Shown here: piece by piece, positions 34,419 through 42,799 of the stretch | How positions within the stretch are numbered: position 1 is the stretch's first letter | How the letters are laid out: every line of letters starts with the position of its first letter | Program-made: the position numbers and the translations under genes | Notes under the pieces: model-generated | Told to the model about the DNA's origin: nothing | The model's database searches: none | Seen by the model: only the letters and a program-made list of their open reading frames with translations | Assembly (NCBI RefSeq): GCF_900102965.1 | Contig: NZ_FNGM01000003.1 | Span: 62,001-126,000, forward strand | DNA from: Paenibacillus jilunlii | GTDB lineage: Bacteria > Bacillota > Bacilli > Paenibacillales > Paenibacillaceae | Direction of reading: 5' to 3' | DNA: 64,000 nt

Positions 34419-35482
34419 ACGATTTTATAGAGAAAAAACCTCAGCAGACCTCTGCAACGGACGAAAAAGCACATTCGCGGTATATTTGCACCGCCAACCA
34501 CGGTTTTGCCCCATATGCACAGGAGGAGCTCCGCCGCCTGTTCGGTGCAGTGAAGAGCACGCTGCTGCTGCCGGGCGAAATTTTCCTGGCCACACTTGAA
34601 GCAGAGCCTGAAGAAGTGTCGCGTGTATTGGCCGGCCAGCCGCCGATCTTCCTGCGGCATATTCAGCCGGTGCAGTTTCAGGACCAGGGTGACCTGTCTG
34701 CGCTGGAACGGCTGGCTGTCTACCTGAGCCGGCGCAGCGGGCTTGAAGGTGCGAAGGTGGCGCTGCATGTCCGCAAAGGCCACAACTCCTTCTGGCCGGA
34801 CAGTCCGGGGGAATTGCGGGAATGGCTGCAGGAGCGGCTGCAGGACCTCGGCGCGGAGTTCACCGTCCAGGACCCGGCCTGGGTGATTTCCGTCTATGCA
34901 GACGGCGGGGCGCTGTATGCGGGTGTATCCCGGCCGGAGGAAAACCTGTCAAGCTGGAATGGAGGCATGATCCGCTTCCGCAAAGAGGACGGGCAGATTT
35001 CACGGGCGAAGTTCAAGCTGATGGAGGCGGAAAAGGAGTTCGCAGTTCCGTTTCACAGCTTCCGGAATGCTGTGGATATCGGCGCCTCTCCCGGCGGCTG
35101 GACCTCGTTTCTGCTGGAGCGGGGGCTTAAGGTGACAGCCGTTGACCCGGCGCTCATGCACGAGTCGCTCCGCAAGAATCCTGCGCTGAAGATCCTGCGC
35201 AAAAATGCCGGAGACGTGAAGTTCCCGGACAATGAATTTGACTTGCTGGTCTGTGACATGAGCTGGAGCCCCAAGCTGATGGCCAAGCTGGTCACCGGGC
35301 TGCTGCACAGTCTGTCGCCTGGTGGAACGGCTATTGTCACCGTGAAGCTGATGCATAAGAAGCCGCTGGCGGTTATCAAGGAAATTATCGCTATGTTCGA
35401 GAACGAACGGATGCAAATTCAGCGTGCCAAGCAGTTGTTCCATAACCGGGACGAAATTACACTTTATATGATTAAATATTAA
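34415..35482 (+). CDS. RlmM-like THUMP/FtsJ-type RNA 2'-O-methyltransferase
   Basis: 355 aa. An N-terminal THUMP-like region (about residues 20-160) precedes a Rossmann domain with SAM motif DIGASPGGWTSFLLERG. The ribose 2'-O-methyltransferase tetrad can be placed: Lys in SRAKFKLMEAE, Asp in VCDMSWSP, Lys in IVTVKLM and Glu in DEITLYM. The relative in E. coli, RlmM, modifies C2498 of 23S rRNA; the target here is inferred from fold. It starts with TTG at 34415, with GGAGG 9 bases upstream, inside the end of the ABC ATPase gene. Confidence 0.87.
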   Translation: MNDFIEKKPQQTSATDEKAHSRYICTANHGFAPYAQEELRRLFGAVKSTLLLPGEIFLATLEAEPEEVSRVLAGQPPIFLRHIQPVQFQDQGDLSALERLAVYLSRRSGLEGAKVALHVRKGHNSFWPDSPGELREWLQERLQDLGAEFTVQDPAWVISVYADGGALYAGVSRPEENLSSWNGGMIRFRKEDGQISRAKFKLMEAEKEFAVPFHSFRNAVDIGASPGGWTSFLLERGLKVTAVDPALMHESLRKNPALKILRKNAGDVKFPDNEFDLLVCDMSWSPKLMAKLVTGLLHSLSPGGTAIVTVKLMHKKPLAVIKEIIAMFENERMQIQRAKQLFHNRDEITLYMIKY

Positions 35483-35502
35483 TAATATAAATTATTTCCG
35501 AT

Positions 35503-35579
35503 GGGAAAGTATCCCGTTATCCGCGCAGCCGGTTGTATGCCGCTGCTTGCATGGATTACGGGAAGCTTTCCCTTTTTTT
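35503..35579 (+). terminator. Terminator after the RlmM-like gene
   Basis: GGGAAAG and ATCCCGTTATCC pair with GGATTACGGGA and CTTTCCC to form a long, slightly bulged stem, followed by seven T. Confidence 0.85.
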
Positions 35580-35610
35580 GTATCAGATCAAAAGAATGGA
35601 GGAGCAGAAA

Positions 35611-37116
35611 ATGAATATTGATACGAAGCTCAATGCCGGAATGATACTAGGGGACAGGTACAGAATTGCCCGTAAAATCGGAATGGGGGGAATGAGCCAT
35701 GTTTTTCTTGCGGAGGATTTGCGTCTGCCGGGGAAATGCTGGGCGGTGAAGGAGAGCATCGATAGAGAGGGAGCCTATGGAGATATCCAAGCGGAAGCTG
35801 AACTGCTGATATCGCTGAGCCATCCGCTGCTGCCGGGAGTTGTTGATTTTTTTCCGCCGGACGGGGATGGTTATTGCTACCTCGTGATGGATTATATCGG
35901 GGGTGTCACGTTAAGCGAATATCTCCTGGAGAGCCCCGGGCCGCTGCCGGCTATCTGTATCCTTCGTTATGCCAGGCAGCTGCTGAATGTGCTGCAATAT
36001 TTGCACGGGCATCATCCGCCCATTGTTCATCGTGACATGAAGCCCGGGAATATCATGCTGACCGGACGTGATGAGCTGATGCTGATCGATCTGGGCATCG
36101 CGCGCAGGCATAGAAAAGGCGGGAATGAAGACACGGAAAAACTCGGGACAGCAGGTTTTGCCGCTCCGGAACAGTATGGAGGAGGGCAAAGTGAGCCTGC
36201 CTCGGATCTCTACGGTTTGGGGGCTTTGCTGCTGTATATGTCAACCGGGGGCCAATTCAGCCGCTGGCAGCCCGGACTGGAGGATAAGCTGCGTCCCGGA
36301 CTGCCGGACGCGCTGATTCCTGTGATCCGGCGCTTGCTGCGCCAGCATCCTGAAGAGCGGTATCCAAGTGCTGAAGCTGTACTGCAAGCATTGGAGCCGA
36401 TTGAAGCACAAGCAGAACGAACATCTGGACATAAATATATGCGCATTCCATCTGCAGCGCACCCTTCCACACGGAAACCGGTGGTAGTTGCCCTCCTTGG
36501 GACAGCTCCGGGTCTGGGCACAACCCATACTTCTTTGGCCGCGGGCAGCTGCCTGTCCCGGTCCGGTGCTGCCGCTTGGGTGGATTATAATCCTGCTTCT
36601 GCAGTGTATGAACGAATCTGCAATCTGCTGGATCTTCCAGAAGAAGCCCATGCCCATGGGGCTGGCGGGAGTCCCGTGGTGTGGAAAGGGGTCCACTACT
36701 ATAAGAGACCGCCTGAGGGTGATATTAGCTCCCTGCTGGCAGACTCGTACCGTTTTGTGATTCTTGATTTAGGCACAGGTGGATATGCGGGGGCTGTAGA
36801 GGAATTTGCGGCCAGTGATATCCCGCTGCTCGTGGCTTCCGGCGCGGACTGGCGGCTGGAGGATACCCTGCATTGGCTGGCCCGCAGCGGGCTTGTGCCC
36901 CAGCCGAACTGGAGGATCTGCCTGCCGCTCTCCGGCCAGGCCGCAGCCGGTCTGCTGGGGTCCGCCTTGGGTGGTGCTGCCGTACACGCTTTGCCGTATC
37001 AGCAGGACCCGTTTCAGCAAAAGGGCAAGCTGGCGGAGACACTCGAACGGCTGCTGAAGGAGCAAACGCCCGGACGGCTGCTTGCAAAGCACAGAGGTTT
37101 TTTCAGAAAAAGCTGA
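35611..37116 (+). CDS. Hanks-type Ser/Thr kinase fused to a degenerate MinD/ParA-like domain
   Basis: 501 aa. Residues about 15-265 form a protein kinase: Gly loop GMGGMSHV, Lys47, HRDMKPGN with Asp142 and Asn147, DLG (Asp160, in place of DFG) and GTAGFAAPEQYG. After a short linker, residues about 288-495 resemble a SIMIBI-class domain: a P-loop-like GTAPGLGTTHTS (297-307) that lacks both Walker lysines, VDYNPAS, and FVILDLGTGGYAG at Asp386. No transmembrane or PASTA segment is present, so this is a soluble kinase, unlike PrkC. GGAGG precedes the ATG at 35611. Its function is unknown; the second half could be a docking or regulatory module. No phosphatase gene is adjacent. Confidence 0.85.
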   Translation: MNIDTKLNAGMILGDRYRIARKIGMGGMSHVFLAEDLRLPGKCWAVKESIDREGAYGDIQAEAELLISLSHPLLPGVVDFFPPDGDGYCYLVMDYIGGVTLSEYLLESPGPLPAICILRYARQLLNVLQYLHGHHPPIVHRDMKPGNIMLTGRDELMLIDLGIARRHRKGGNEDTEKLGTAGFAAPEQYGGGQSEPASDLYGLGALLLYMSTGGQFSRWQPGLEDKLRPGLPDALIPVIRRLLRQHPEERYPSAEAVLQALEPIEAQAERTSGHKYMRIPSAAHPSTRKPVVVALLGTAPGLGTTHTSLAAGSCLSRSGAAAWVDYNPASAVYERICNLLDLPEEAHAHGAGGSPVVWKGVHYYKRPPEGDISSLLADSYRFVILDLGTGGYAGAVEEFAASDIPLLVASGADWRLEDTLHWLARSGLVPQPNWRICLPLSGQAAAGLLGSALGGAAVHALPYQQDPFQQKGKLAETLERLLKEQTPGRLLAKHRGFFRKS

Positions 37117-37266
37117 AAAATAGATCGTTTTTTCGCCAGGCCCAGCTTTTTTAGGCATATCCTGTTTCAGTGCGGCGCTTACATGTGCTAGAATGAATCA
37201 TTGTATGTGCAGTTAGGACTGAATACCGCTTCATTTTAAATATAGATAGGAGCTTATGGAGAATTT

Positions 37267-38820
37267 ATGAGTTTACTTACAGTAGAAGACGTTTCGCATA
37301 ACTTCGGAGACCGGCAGCTGTTCAAGAATGTATCCTTCCGGCTTCTGGCCGGAGAGCATGTTGGACTGGTAGGGGCGAATGGCGTCGGCAAGTCTACGCT
37401 GATGAATATTTTGACCGGCAAGCTGCTTAAGGACAGCGGCAGAGTGGAATGGACCCCAAAAGTCCGCTATGGCTATCTGGATCAGCATACGATTCTTACC
37501 CCAGGCAAAACTGTACGTGATGTACTGAAGGATGCCTTCCTGCCATTGCTTGAGCTTGAGAATGAAATGATGGCCATTACCGGAAAAATGGGTGAGGCTG
37601 ATCCTGAGGAGCTTGAGCTGCTGCTGGAGCAGATGGGTGAAATCCAGGAACAGCTGGATATCGGTGATTTCTATCTGATTGATGTGAAGGTGGAAGAAAT
37701 GGGCAACGGCCTCGGTTTGTCGGCGATTGGACTAGACCGTGATGTATCGGCATTAAGCGGGGGACAGCGCACGAAAGTCCTGCTGGCCAAGCTGCTGCTG
37801 GAGAAGCCCAATGTATTGCTGCTGGATGAGCCTACCAACTATCTGGATGTGGAGCATATTGACTGGCTGACGAACTATCTGAAGCAATATCCGTATGCCT
37901 TCGTCCTGATTTCCCATGATACTGAATTTATGAATAAAGTTGTAGACGTGGTCTATCATTTGGAGTTTGCCAAGCTGACCCGTTATACGGCCAACTATGA
38001 GCGGTTCCTAGATATGGCGGAGATGAATAAGAGCCAGCATATCGACGCTTATGAGAAGCAGCAGGAGTTCATCAAAAAGCAGGAGGATTTCATCCAGCGC
38101 AACAAAGCGCGTGCCTCCACTTCAGGACGGGCCAAGAGCCGTGAGAAGCAGCTTGACCGGATGGAGCGGATTGACCGTCCCGAGGAAGCGGCGAAGCCGG
38201 TGTTCTCGTTCAAGGAGAGCCGGGCCAGCGGCAAGACGGTGTTCGAAGGCCTGGACTTCGAGATTGGCTATGACCGGCCGCTGCTGCCGAAGCTGAATAT
38301 GACGATTGAGCGCGGCGAAAAAATTGCCATTGTCGGCTGCAACGGGGTGGGCAAATCCACTTTGCTGAAGACCATACTTGGCGTAATCCCTGCTTACAGC
38401 GGTAAAACCTACCTTGGTGATTACCTGAACGCCGCATATTTCCAGCAGGAGGTCAAGGCTGCGAACCTCACGCCAATTGACGATGTATGGAATGAGTTCT
38501 CCAGTCTGAACCAGCATGAGGTGCGTGCCCATCTGGCCCGCTGCGGCCTGAAAAACGAGCATATTACACGTCCGCTGAACATGCTGAGCGGGGGTGAACA
38601 GGCTAAAGTTCGCCTCTGCAAGCTGATGATGCGCGAGAGCAACTGGATTCTGTTCGATGAGCCTACTAACCACTTGGACGTAGTGGCCAAGGCGGAGCTG
38701 AAACGGGCGCTGCAGGAATATAAAGGCACGATTCTGCTCGTTTCCCACGAACCTGATTTCTACGAGGATTGGGTCACCAAAGTTTGGGATGTGGAGCAGT
38801 GGTCGGCACAGACCGTTTAG
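37267..38820 (+). CDS. ABC-F family ATPase (YkpA/YbiT-like)
   Basis: 517 aa with two ABC domains in one chain and no membrane part. Walker A motifs are GANGVGKST and GCNGVGKST, signatures LSGGQRTK and LSGGEQAK, and Walker B motifs LLLDEPTNYLD and ILFDEPTNHLD. The charged linker between the domains (about residues 250-310, KQQEFIKKQEDFIQRNKAR) is the segment that reaches into the ribosomal P site in ABC-F factors. It probably modulates translation. Nothing marks it as an antibiotic-resistance type. Confidence 0.93.
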   Translation: MSLLTVEDVSHNFGDRQLFKNVSFRLLAGEHVGLVGANGVGKSTLMNILTGKLLKDSGRVEWTPKVRYGYLDQHTILTPGKTVRDVLKDAFLPLLELENEMMAITGKMGEADPEELELLLEQMGEIQEQLDIGDFYLIDVKVEEMGNGLGLSAIGLDRDVSALSGGQRTKVLLAKLLLEKPNVLLLDEPTNYLDVEHIDWLTNYLKQYPYAFVLISHDTEFMNKVVDVVYHLEFAKLTRYTANYERFLDMAEMNKSQHIDAYEKQQEFIKKQEDFIQRNKARASTSGRAKSREKQLDRMERIDRPEEAAKPVFSFKESRASGKTVFEGLDFEIGYDRPLLPKLNMTIERGEKIAIVGCNGVGKSTLLKTILGVIPAYSGKTYLGDYLNAAYFQQEVKAANLTPIDDVWNEFSSLNQHEVRAHLARCGLKNEHITRPLNMLSGGEQAKVRLCKLMMRESNWILFDEPTNHLDVVAKAELKRALQEYKGTILLVSHEPDFYEDWVTKVWDVEQWSAQTV

Positions 38821-38830
38821 GATATGCTGT

Positions 38831-38871
38831 AGCCGGAAAAGAGCGGCCCCATGCCTCTCCTTTCCGGCTTT
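38831..38871 (+). terminator. Stem-loop terminator after the ABC-F gene
   Basis: AGCCGGAAA (38831-38839) pairs with TTTCCGGCT (38861-38869), followed by TTTAAAT. The T-run is short. Confidence 0.6.
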
Positions 38872-38893
38872 AAATATATGGGGGTGCCTTATA

Positions 38894-39964
38894 ATGAGCC
38901 AGATGGACAAGGAACAAACTGCAGCTGCCCGGGAGCGCGGGCGGGACGGCCGCTATTCGCGCCAGGTAAGATTCACCCCGTTTGGAGCGGAAGGGCAGGC
39001 CGGGCTTGCCAAATCGACCGTGCTCATCATCGGAGTGGGGGCCCTGGGGACAGGGATTGCCGAGACGCTGGCCCGCTGCGGTACGGGACGCATTATCCTG
39101 GCGGACCGCGATTACGTGGAGTGGAGCAATCTCCAGCGCCAGCAGCTTTATACGGAAGAGGATGCCCGGCAGCGCATGCCGAAGGCCGCAGCGGCCAAGG
39201 CGAGGCTGGAGAGCATCAACTCGGATATTACGATTGAAGCCCAAGTGCTGGATGTGCGCGCCGAAGAGCTGGAAAGCCTGCTGCCGGGTGTGGATCTCAT
39301 CATGGATGGAACTGATAATTTTGACACCCGGCTGATTATTAACGATATGGCCCAGAAGCACGGCATACCCTGGATTTATGGAGCATGTGTCGGGAGTTAT
39401 GGCATAACCTTTACGATTCTGCCGGGCGAAACGCCATGTCTGAACTGTCTGCTTGGTGCTGTGCCGCTTGGCGGAGACACCTGTGACACAGCGGGCATCC
39501 TGCCGCAGGCAGTGCAGCTGGTGACTGCGAATGCTACTGCAGAGGCGCTCAAGCTGCTTGGAGGCCGCCCGGAGCAGCTTAGAGGCAAGCTGCTGTCGTT
39601 CGATGTATGGCGCAATGAGCATCAGGAGATCGGCGTCAAGGCCGCCAAAAAGGATAGCTGTCCTTCCTGCGGCAGCCATCCGTTGTATCCTTATCTGACA
39701 GCGGCCAATACAGAGCGCAGTGATGTATTGTGCGGCAGGGATACCGTGCAAATCCGTCCCGCGCAGCGCCGGCAGCTGAATCTGCAGGAAACGGCTGCAA
39801 GGCTTGCAGGCCTCGGCAGCGGCAAGGTCGAGAGCAATCCGTATTTAGTATCTTTTACGGAAGAACCTTACCGGATGGTCATTTTTGGAGATGGACGGGC
39901 CTTAATTCATGGAACCAGTGATGTTGCTGCTGCCCGCAGCTTTTATCACCGGTATTTTGGCTAA
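38894..39964 (+). CDS. ThiF/MoeB/HesA-type adenylyltransferase
   Basis: 356-aa E1-like enzyme that adenylates the C-terminus of a ubiquitin-like sulfur carrier (ThiS or MoaD). The ATP site is GVGALGTGIAE with the Arg in LQRQQL and the Asp in MDGTDNFDTR. The catalytic-type Cys is in GDTCDTAGIL. Zinc ligands are CLNC and CPSC. A C-terminal extension of about 70 residues after the zinc pair is longer than in plain MoeB. No carrier gene lies nearby, so thiamine or molybdopterin use cannot be decided. It starts at the ATG at 38894. Confidence 0.9.
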   Translation: MSQMDKEQTAAARERGRDGRYSRQVRFTPFGAEGQAGLAKSTVLIIGVGALGTGIAETLARCGTGRIILADRDYVEWSNLQRQQLYTEEDARQRMPKAAAAKARLESINSDITIEAQVLDVRAEELESLLPGVDLIMDGTDNFDTRLIINDMAQKHGIPWIYGACVGSYGITFTILPGETPCLNCLLGAVPLGGDTCDTAGILPQAVQLVTANATAEALKLLGGRPEQLRGKLLSFDVWRNEHQEIGVKAAKKDSCPSCGSHPLYPYLTAANTERSDVLCGRDTVQIRPAQRRQLNLQETAARLAGLGSGKVESNPYLVSFTEEPYRMVIFGDGRALIHGTSDVAAARSFYHRYFG

Positions 39965-39980
39965 TGAGGGAGAGATTGTG

Positions 39981-40283
39981 ATGCAGACGGGTACGATCAG
40001 ACACATGGCAATATTTACATTGAAGCATAGGGAAGGATCTCCGGAGATTGAGCATTTTCTTCAGGACGGTGAGAAGATCCTTAGTGCGATCCCGGTTGTG
40101 AAGCACTTCGAGGTCCTGCGTCAGGTGAGCGTGAAATGTGAGTTTGACTACGGCTTCTCCATGGAGTTCGAGAATCAGGAGGCCTACGATGCCTACAACG
40201 CGCATCCGGACCATCAGCGGTTCGTGCAGGAACGCTGGGAAACCGAGGTTGTCAGCTTCCAGGAAATCGACTTGATGAAATAA
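39981..40283 (+). CDS. Dabb (stress-responsive A/B barrel) domain protein
   Basis: 100 aa, a single dimeric alpha/beta barrel domain: IRHMAIFTLKH at the N-terminus, FDYGFSMEFENQEAYDAYNAH in the middle and VSFQEIDL at the end. Members range from plant stress proteins to small-molecule cyclases; no catalytic residue marks this one. It starts at the ATG at 39981 behind GAGGGAGA, 16 bases after the MoeB-like gene, and probably shares its transcript. Confidence 0.85.
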   Translation: MQTGTIRHMAIFTLKHREGSPEIEHFLQDGEKILSAIPVVKHFEVLRQVSVKCEFDYGFSMEFENQEAYDAYNAHPDHQRFVQERWETEVVSFQEIDLMK

Positions 40284-40313
40284 TAATTATTCAAAATGAT
40301 TCAGTCCAAACGG

Positions 40314-40338
40314 GACCATTCTCCGGAATGGTCTTTTT
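40314..40338 (+). terminator. Terminator after the Dabb gene
   Basis: GACCATTC / GAATGGTC, loop TCCG, then five T. Confidence 0.9.
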
Positions 40339-40408
40339 GCATTAGGGGAACAATAAGCCTATTCTGCAGCAGCATAGCTGCAAAGCTGATTGGATGCGGG
40401 GGATTACC

Positions 40409-41167
40409 GTGAATGAGGTCATTGCTTGGTTTATGCCCCGGCAGCCTGCTGATGTCCGTGAAACCCTGGAAGCGAGCCGGGATAGGGAAGAACGCATGAA
40501 GCTGGAACAGGCGCTGCAGGAGCTCGGTGTCCAAACGGCAATAAGCGAAGATCTCGAGGATCTTCGCTCACTGCTGTCCAGAGTGGAGCCTGTACTGCTG
40601 ATTGCGGAACTGAATCATGCTGCAGCGTGGGCTGGATGGAGTATGGTTTCGGATCTGAGGGAACAGGGGAAACGGCTTACCGTCATGGTGATCTCGGATG
40701 GGATGTATGGCGAAGAGGCGGCAGCGGCTTTTGAAGCGGGTAGCAATGAGTATATGGTGAAGCCCGTACATACCGGTGAGTTCAAATGCAGAGTGGATAA
40801 TTTAATGAGACTTACAGGCCGCCGCCGCGGCCTTTCATCTCTGCTGAAGGTAGATGGCCTGGTCCTTGATCCATCCCGCAGGCTGGTCCTGCGGGATGGA
40901 GCCGAGCTGAAACTGACGCCCAAAGAGTTTGATCTGCTCTATTATCTGGCTGAGCATTTGGGGGAGATCTGTTCCCGGGAAGAAATTCTAAAGCAGGTTT
41001 GGGGTTATCATTTTCATCCGGACACGAACGTGGTTGATGTCTATATCAGGCATATCCGGCTAAAAGTGGACAAAGGCCACAAGAACAAATTGATTCACAC
41101 CGTGCGCGGAACCGGATATGTACTGCGCGCGCCGGAAGGCGCGCCACATGCTGACACTATACTCTGA
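40409..41167 (+). CDS. Orphan OmpR-type regulator with a receiver domain lacking the phospho-acceptor Asp
   Basis: 252 aa from the GTG at 40409 (GGGGGA upstream). The receiver-like domain keeps the Ser in VMVISDG and the Lys in EYMVKPV, but the acidic pair at the N-terminus is absent and the acceptor position is Glu67 in LLIAELN. The DNA-binding winged helix is normal (LTPKEFDLLYYLAEH, NVVDVYIRHIRLKVDKG, TVRGTGYVLRAP). There is no kinase gene beside it. This fits an atypical regulator that works without phosphorylation, or a constitutively active one because Glu can mimic phospho-Asp. An in-frame ATG at 40394 is the alternative start. Confidence 0.85.
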   Translation: MNEVIAWFMPRQPADVRETLEASRDREERMKLEQALQELGVQTAISEDLEDLRSLLSRVEPVLLIAELNHAAAWAGWSMVSDLREQGKRLTVMVISDGMYGEEAAAAFEAGSNEYMVKPVHTGEFKCRVDNLMRLTGRRRGLSSLLKVDGLVLDPSRRLVLRDGAELKLTPKEFDLLYYLAEHLGEICSREEILKQVWGYHFHPDTNVVDVYIRHIRLKVDKGHKNKLIHTVRGTGYVLRAPEGAPHADTIL

Positions 41168-41227
41168 ACCATGCTGGCCGCTTTTTTGAACCGCTGTAAA
41201 GATCTGAAAGGGGTCTCTTAAGAGCTG

Positions 41228-41734
41228 TTACAGTACGCGGCGTGCTTTCAGGTAGGTTCTTTTCCAGTTGCCGGAGTTAAGATCGGAGATGGTTACACCA
41301 GGTGAACCGTAAGTGTGAAGAATTTTACCATTTCCAATATAGACGGCTACGTGAGTTACATTTGAACCGTTAGCTCTGCTGCCGCTGGAGAAGAATACCA
41401 GATCGCCCACTTTCAAATTTGCTTTGGATACGGCTCTCCCGACCTTGGATTGTGCTGAAGAAGTGCGGGGCAGTTTCACGCCGTATTTGCCGAAAATATA
41501 TTTGGTGAACGAGGAGCAGTCAAAGGTGCGGGTTGATGAAGTGGAGGCGCCGAACTCATAACGCACTCCCATATATTTTTTACCGAGATTCACAATTTTT
41601 TGTCCGGTAGAGGAGGACACGGATGCGGCAGCAACCGGTGCAGTGCCGGCTCCAGTAGCCATAAGAGTGCTCAGGCCAATCGTGGTGCACATCCCTACTA
41701 CGATTGCTTGTTTAAACCATTGGTGTTTCTTCAT
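41228..41734 (-). CDS. Secreted NlpC/P60 endopeptidase
   Basis: 168 aa. A signal peptide (to about residue 37, ending near PVAAASV) is followed directly by the NlpC/P60 domain. Catalytic Cys is in TFDCSSFTKYIF, His in THVAVYIGNG, and the third polar residue is His in ILHTYG. These enzymes cut the D-Glu to diamino-acid bond of the cell wall. GGGAGG precedes the ATG at 41734. No SH3 or LysM binding domain is present. Confidence 0.93.
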   Translation of the reverse strand: MKKHQWFKQAIVVGMCTTIGLSTLMATGAGTAPVAAASVSSSTGQKIVNLGKKYMGVRYEFGASTSSTRTFDCSSFTKYIFGKYGVKLPRTSSAQSKVGRAVSKANLKVGDLVFFSSGSRANGSNVTHVAVYIGNGKILHTYGSPGVTISDLNSGNWKRTYLKARRVL

Positions 41735-41919
41735 GTTGTAATTCCTCCCAATTAATATCTAAATGTCTATCTTCTTGCCTGTTCGTAGTATAGCAGGTTA
41801 TGAATCTCCTATATTTTGGGGTGCAGGACTCAAAGCCGGGCGGGGACTGGACTGGAAGCGCTTTATTAAAATCTCATTAAAAGTTACAAAATATTAATAA
41901 TTCAAAGTTTAGATAAGTC

Positions 41920-41964
41920 AAAAAAAGCCGGAAAAGCCCCATGCTGCAAGGGATTCCCGGCTTT
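41920..41964 (-). terminator. Terminator of the thiamine pyrophosphokinase gene
   Basis: Read on the minus strand, AAAGCCGG (41964-41957) pairs with CCGGCTTT (41931-41924), followed by further T. Confidence 0.8.
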
Positions 41965-42009
41965 ACACTTTTGAAACAAAGGTTACAGCACTGTCTTCAA
42001 ATGTATGTA

Positions 42010-42651
42010 TCAATCCTTGCTTTGAATAATCAGGAGCAGCCCGCTTTCGATAGAGACCGTTCCGCGTTCTGCCGTCAGAATGTTACTGACTCCCAGAGAC
42101 TGCCCCAGTTTCAGAGTGGCTCCTGTCAGCGGATATTGAAAGCCTTCAAGCGTAATTCCGGTCACTTCGGGTGTCAGCGGCAGCAGTGAAACATAGGTAT
42201 ACCCCAGGTCATGAATCTCTGTTTGGGAGCCGGTCAGTGTAATGTAGTTATGTGTATCCATCACCGAGCAGCGAACCTGGCGCTGCAGCGCCCTTGTCAT
42301 CATTTGAATGCTGGCGAGGGTATGGTCAATCCGTGTCCCCGTCACCCCGAACAGCAGTATGGATTCCGGCTGGGCTCCGAGTGCCAGATCCAGCGCCATT
42401 TCACTGTCTGTTAAATCCTTGTCAACGGGATCGCAGGTGATGAGTTTTTTACTTCCCGCCTCGATTTGGTGAAGAGCCTCCGGGGGAACGGAATCGAAAT
42501 CACCTACTGCAATATCCGGCGCAACCCCATGCGAAATCAGGAATAATGCTCCCCGGTCTGCTCCGATTACAAAATCCTCTTCATCTAATAAAGATAAATA
42601 CTCCGCCGACAGATCTCCTCCGGCAAATATAACAACCCGTTTGGTTGGCAT
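42010..42651 (-). CDS. thiN: Thiamine pyrophosphokinase
   Basis: Transfers pyrophosphate from ATP to thiamine to make the cofactor thiamine diphosphate. The 213-aa product has VIGADRGALFL, the catalytic-type VGDFDSVPPE, DKDLTDSEMAL and GVTGTRIDHTLA, as in B. subtilis ThiN. AAGGAGG precedes the ATG at 42651. The product is the cofactor needed by the pdhA/pdhB enzyme encoded about 2 kb away. Confidence 0.93.
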   Translation of the reverse strand: MPTKRVVIFAGGDLSAEYLSLLDEEDFVIGADRGALFLISHGVAPDIAVGDFDSVPPEALHQIEAGSKKLITCDPVDKDLTDSEMALDLALGAQPESILLFGVTGTRIDHTLASIQMMTRALQRQVRCSVMDTHNYITLTGSQTEIHDLGYTYVSLLPLTPEVTGITLEGFQYPLTGATLKLGQSLGVSNILTAERGTVSIESGLLLIIQSKD

Positions 42652-42799
42652 AGGGACCTCCTTATTGGTGACTGTACAGTTAGTTTTCCAAAGACCAAGT
42701 ATAATGCAGATCGAATAGTTGTACAATTGCGCCCTGCCGCGCTAAAATAAACACAGTACATATTATGTACATATAGGTAAATAAAAAACGCTGCCGGAG

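Noticed and set aside
38122..38910. 262-residue minus-strand frame opposite the ABC-F gene
   Set aside because: Same reasoning: mirror frame of a strongly conserved coding region, without initiation signals.
41127..41144. GCGCGCC-GGAA-GGCGCGC hairpin at the end of the orphan regulator gene as a terminator
   Set aside because: It lies inside the coding frame and no T-run follows. It may still pause RNA polymerase, but that cannot be shown.
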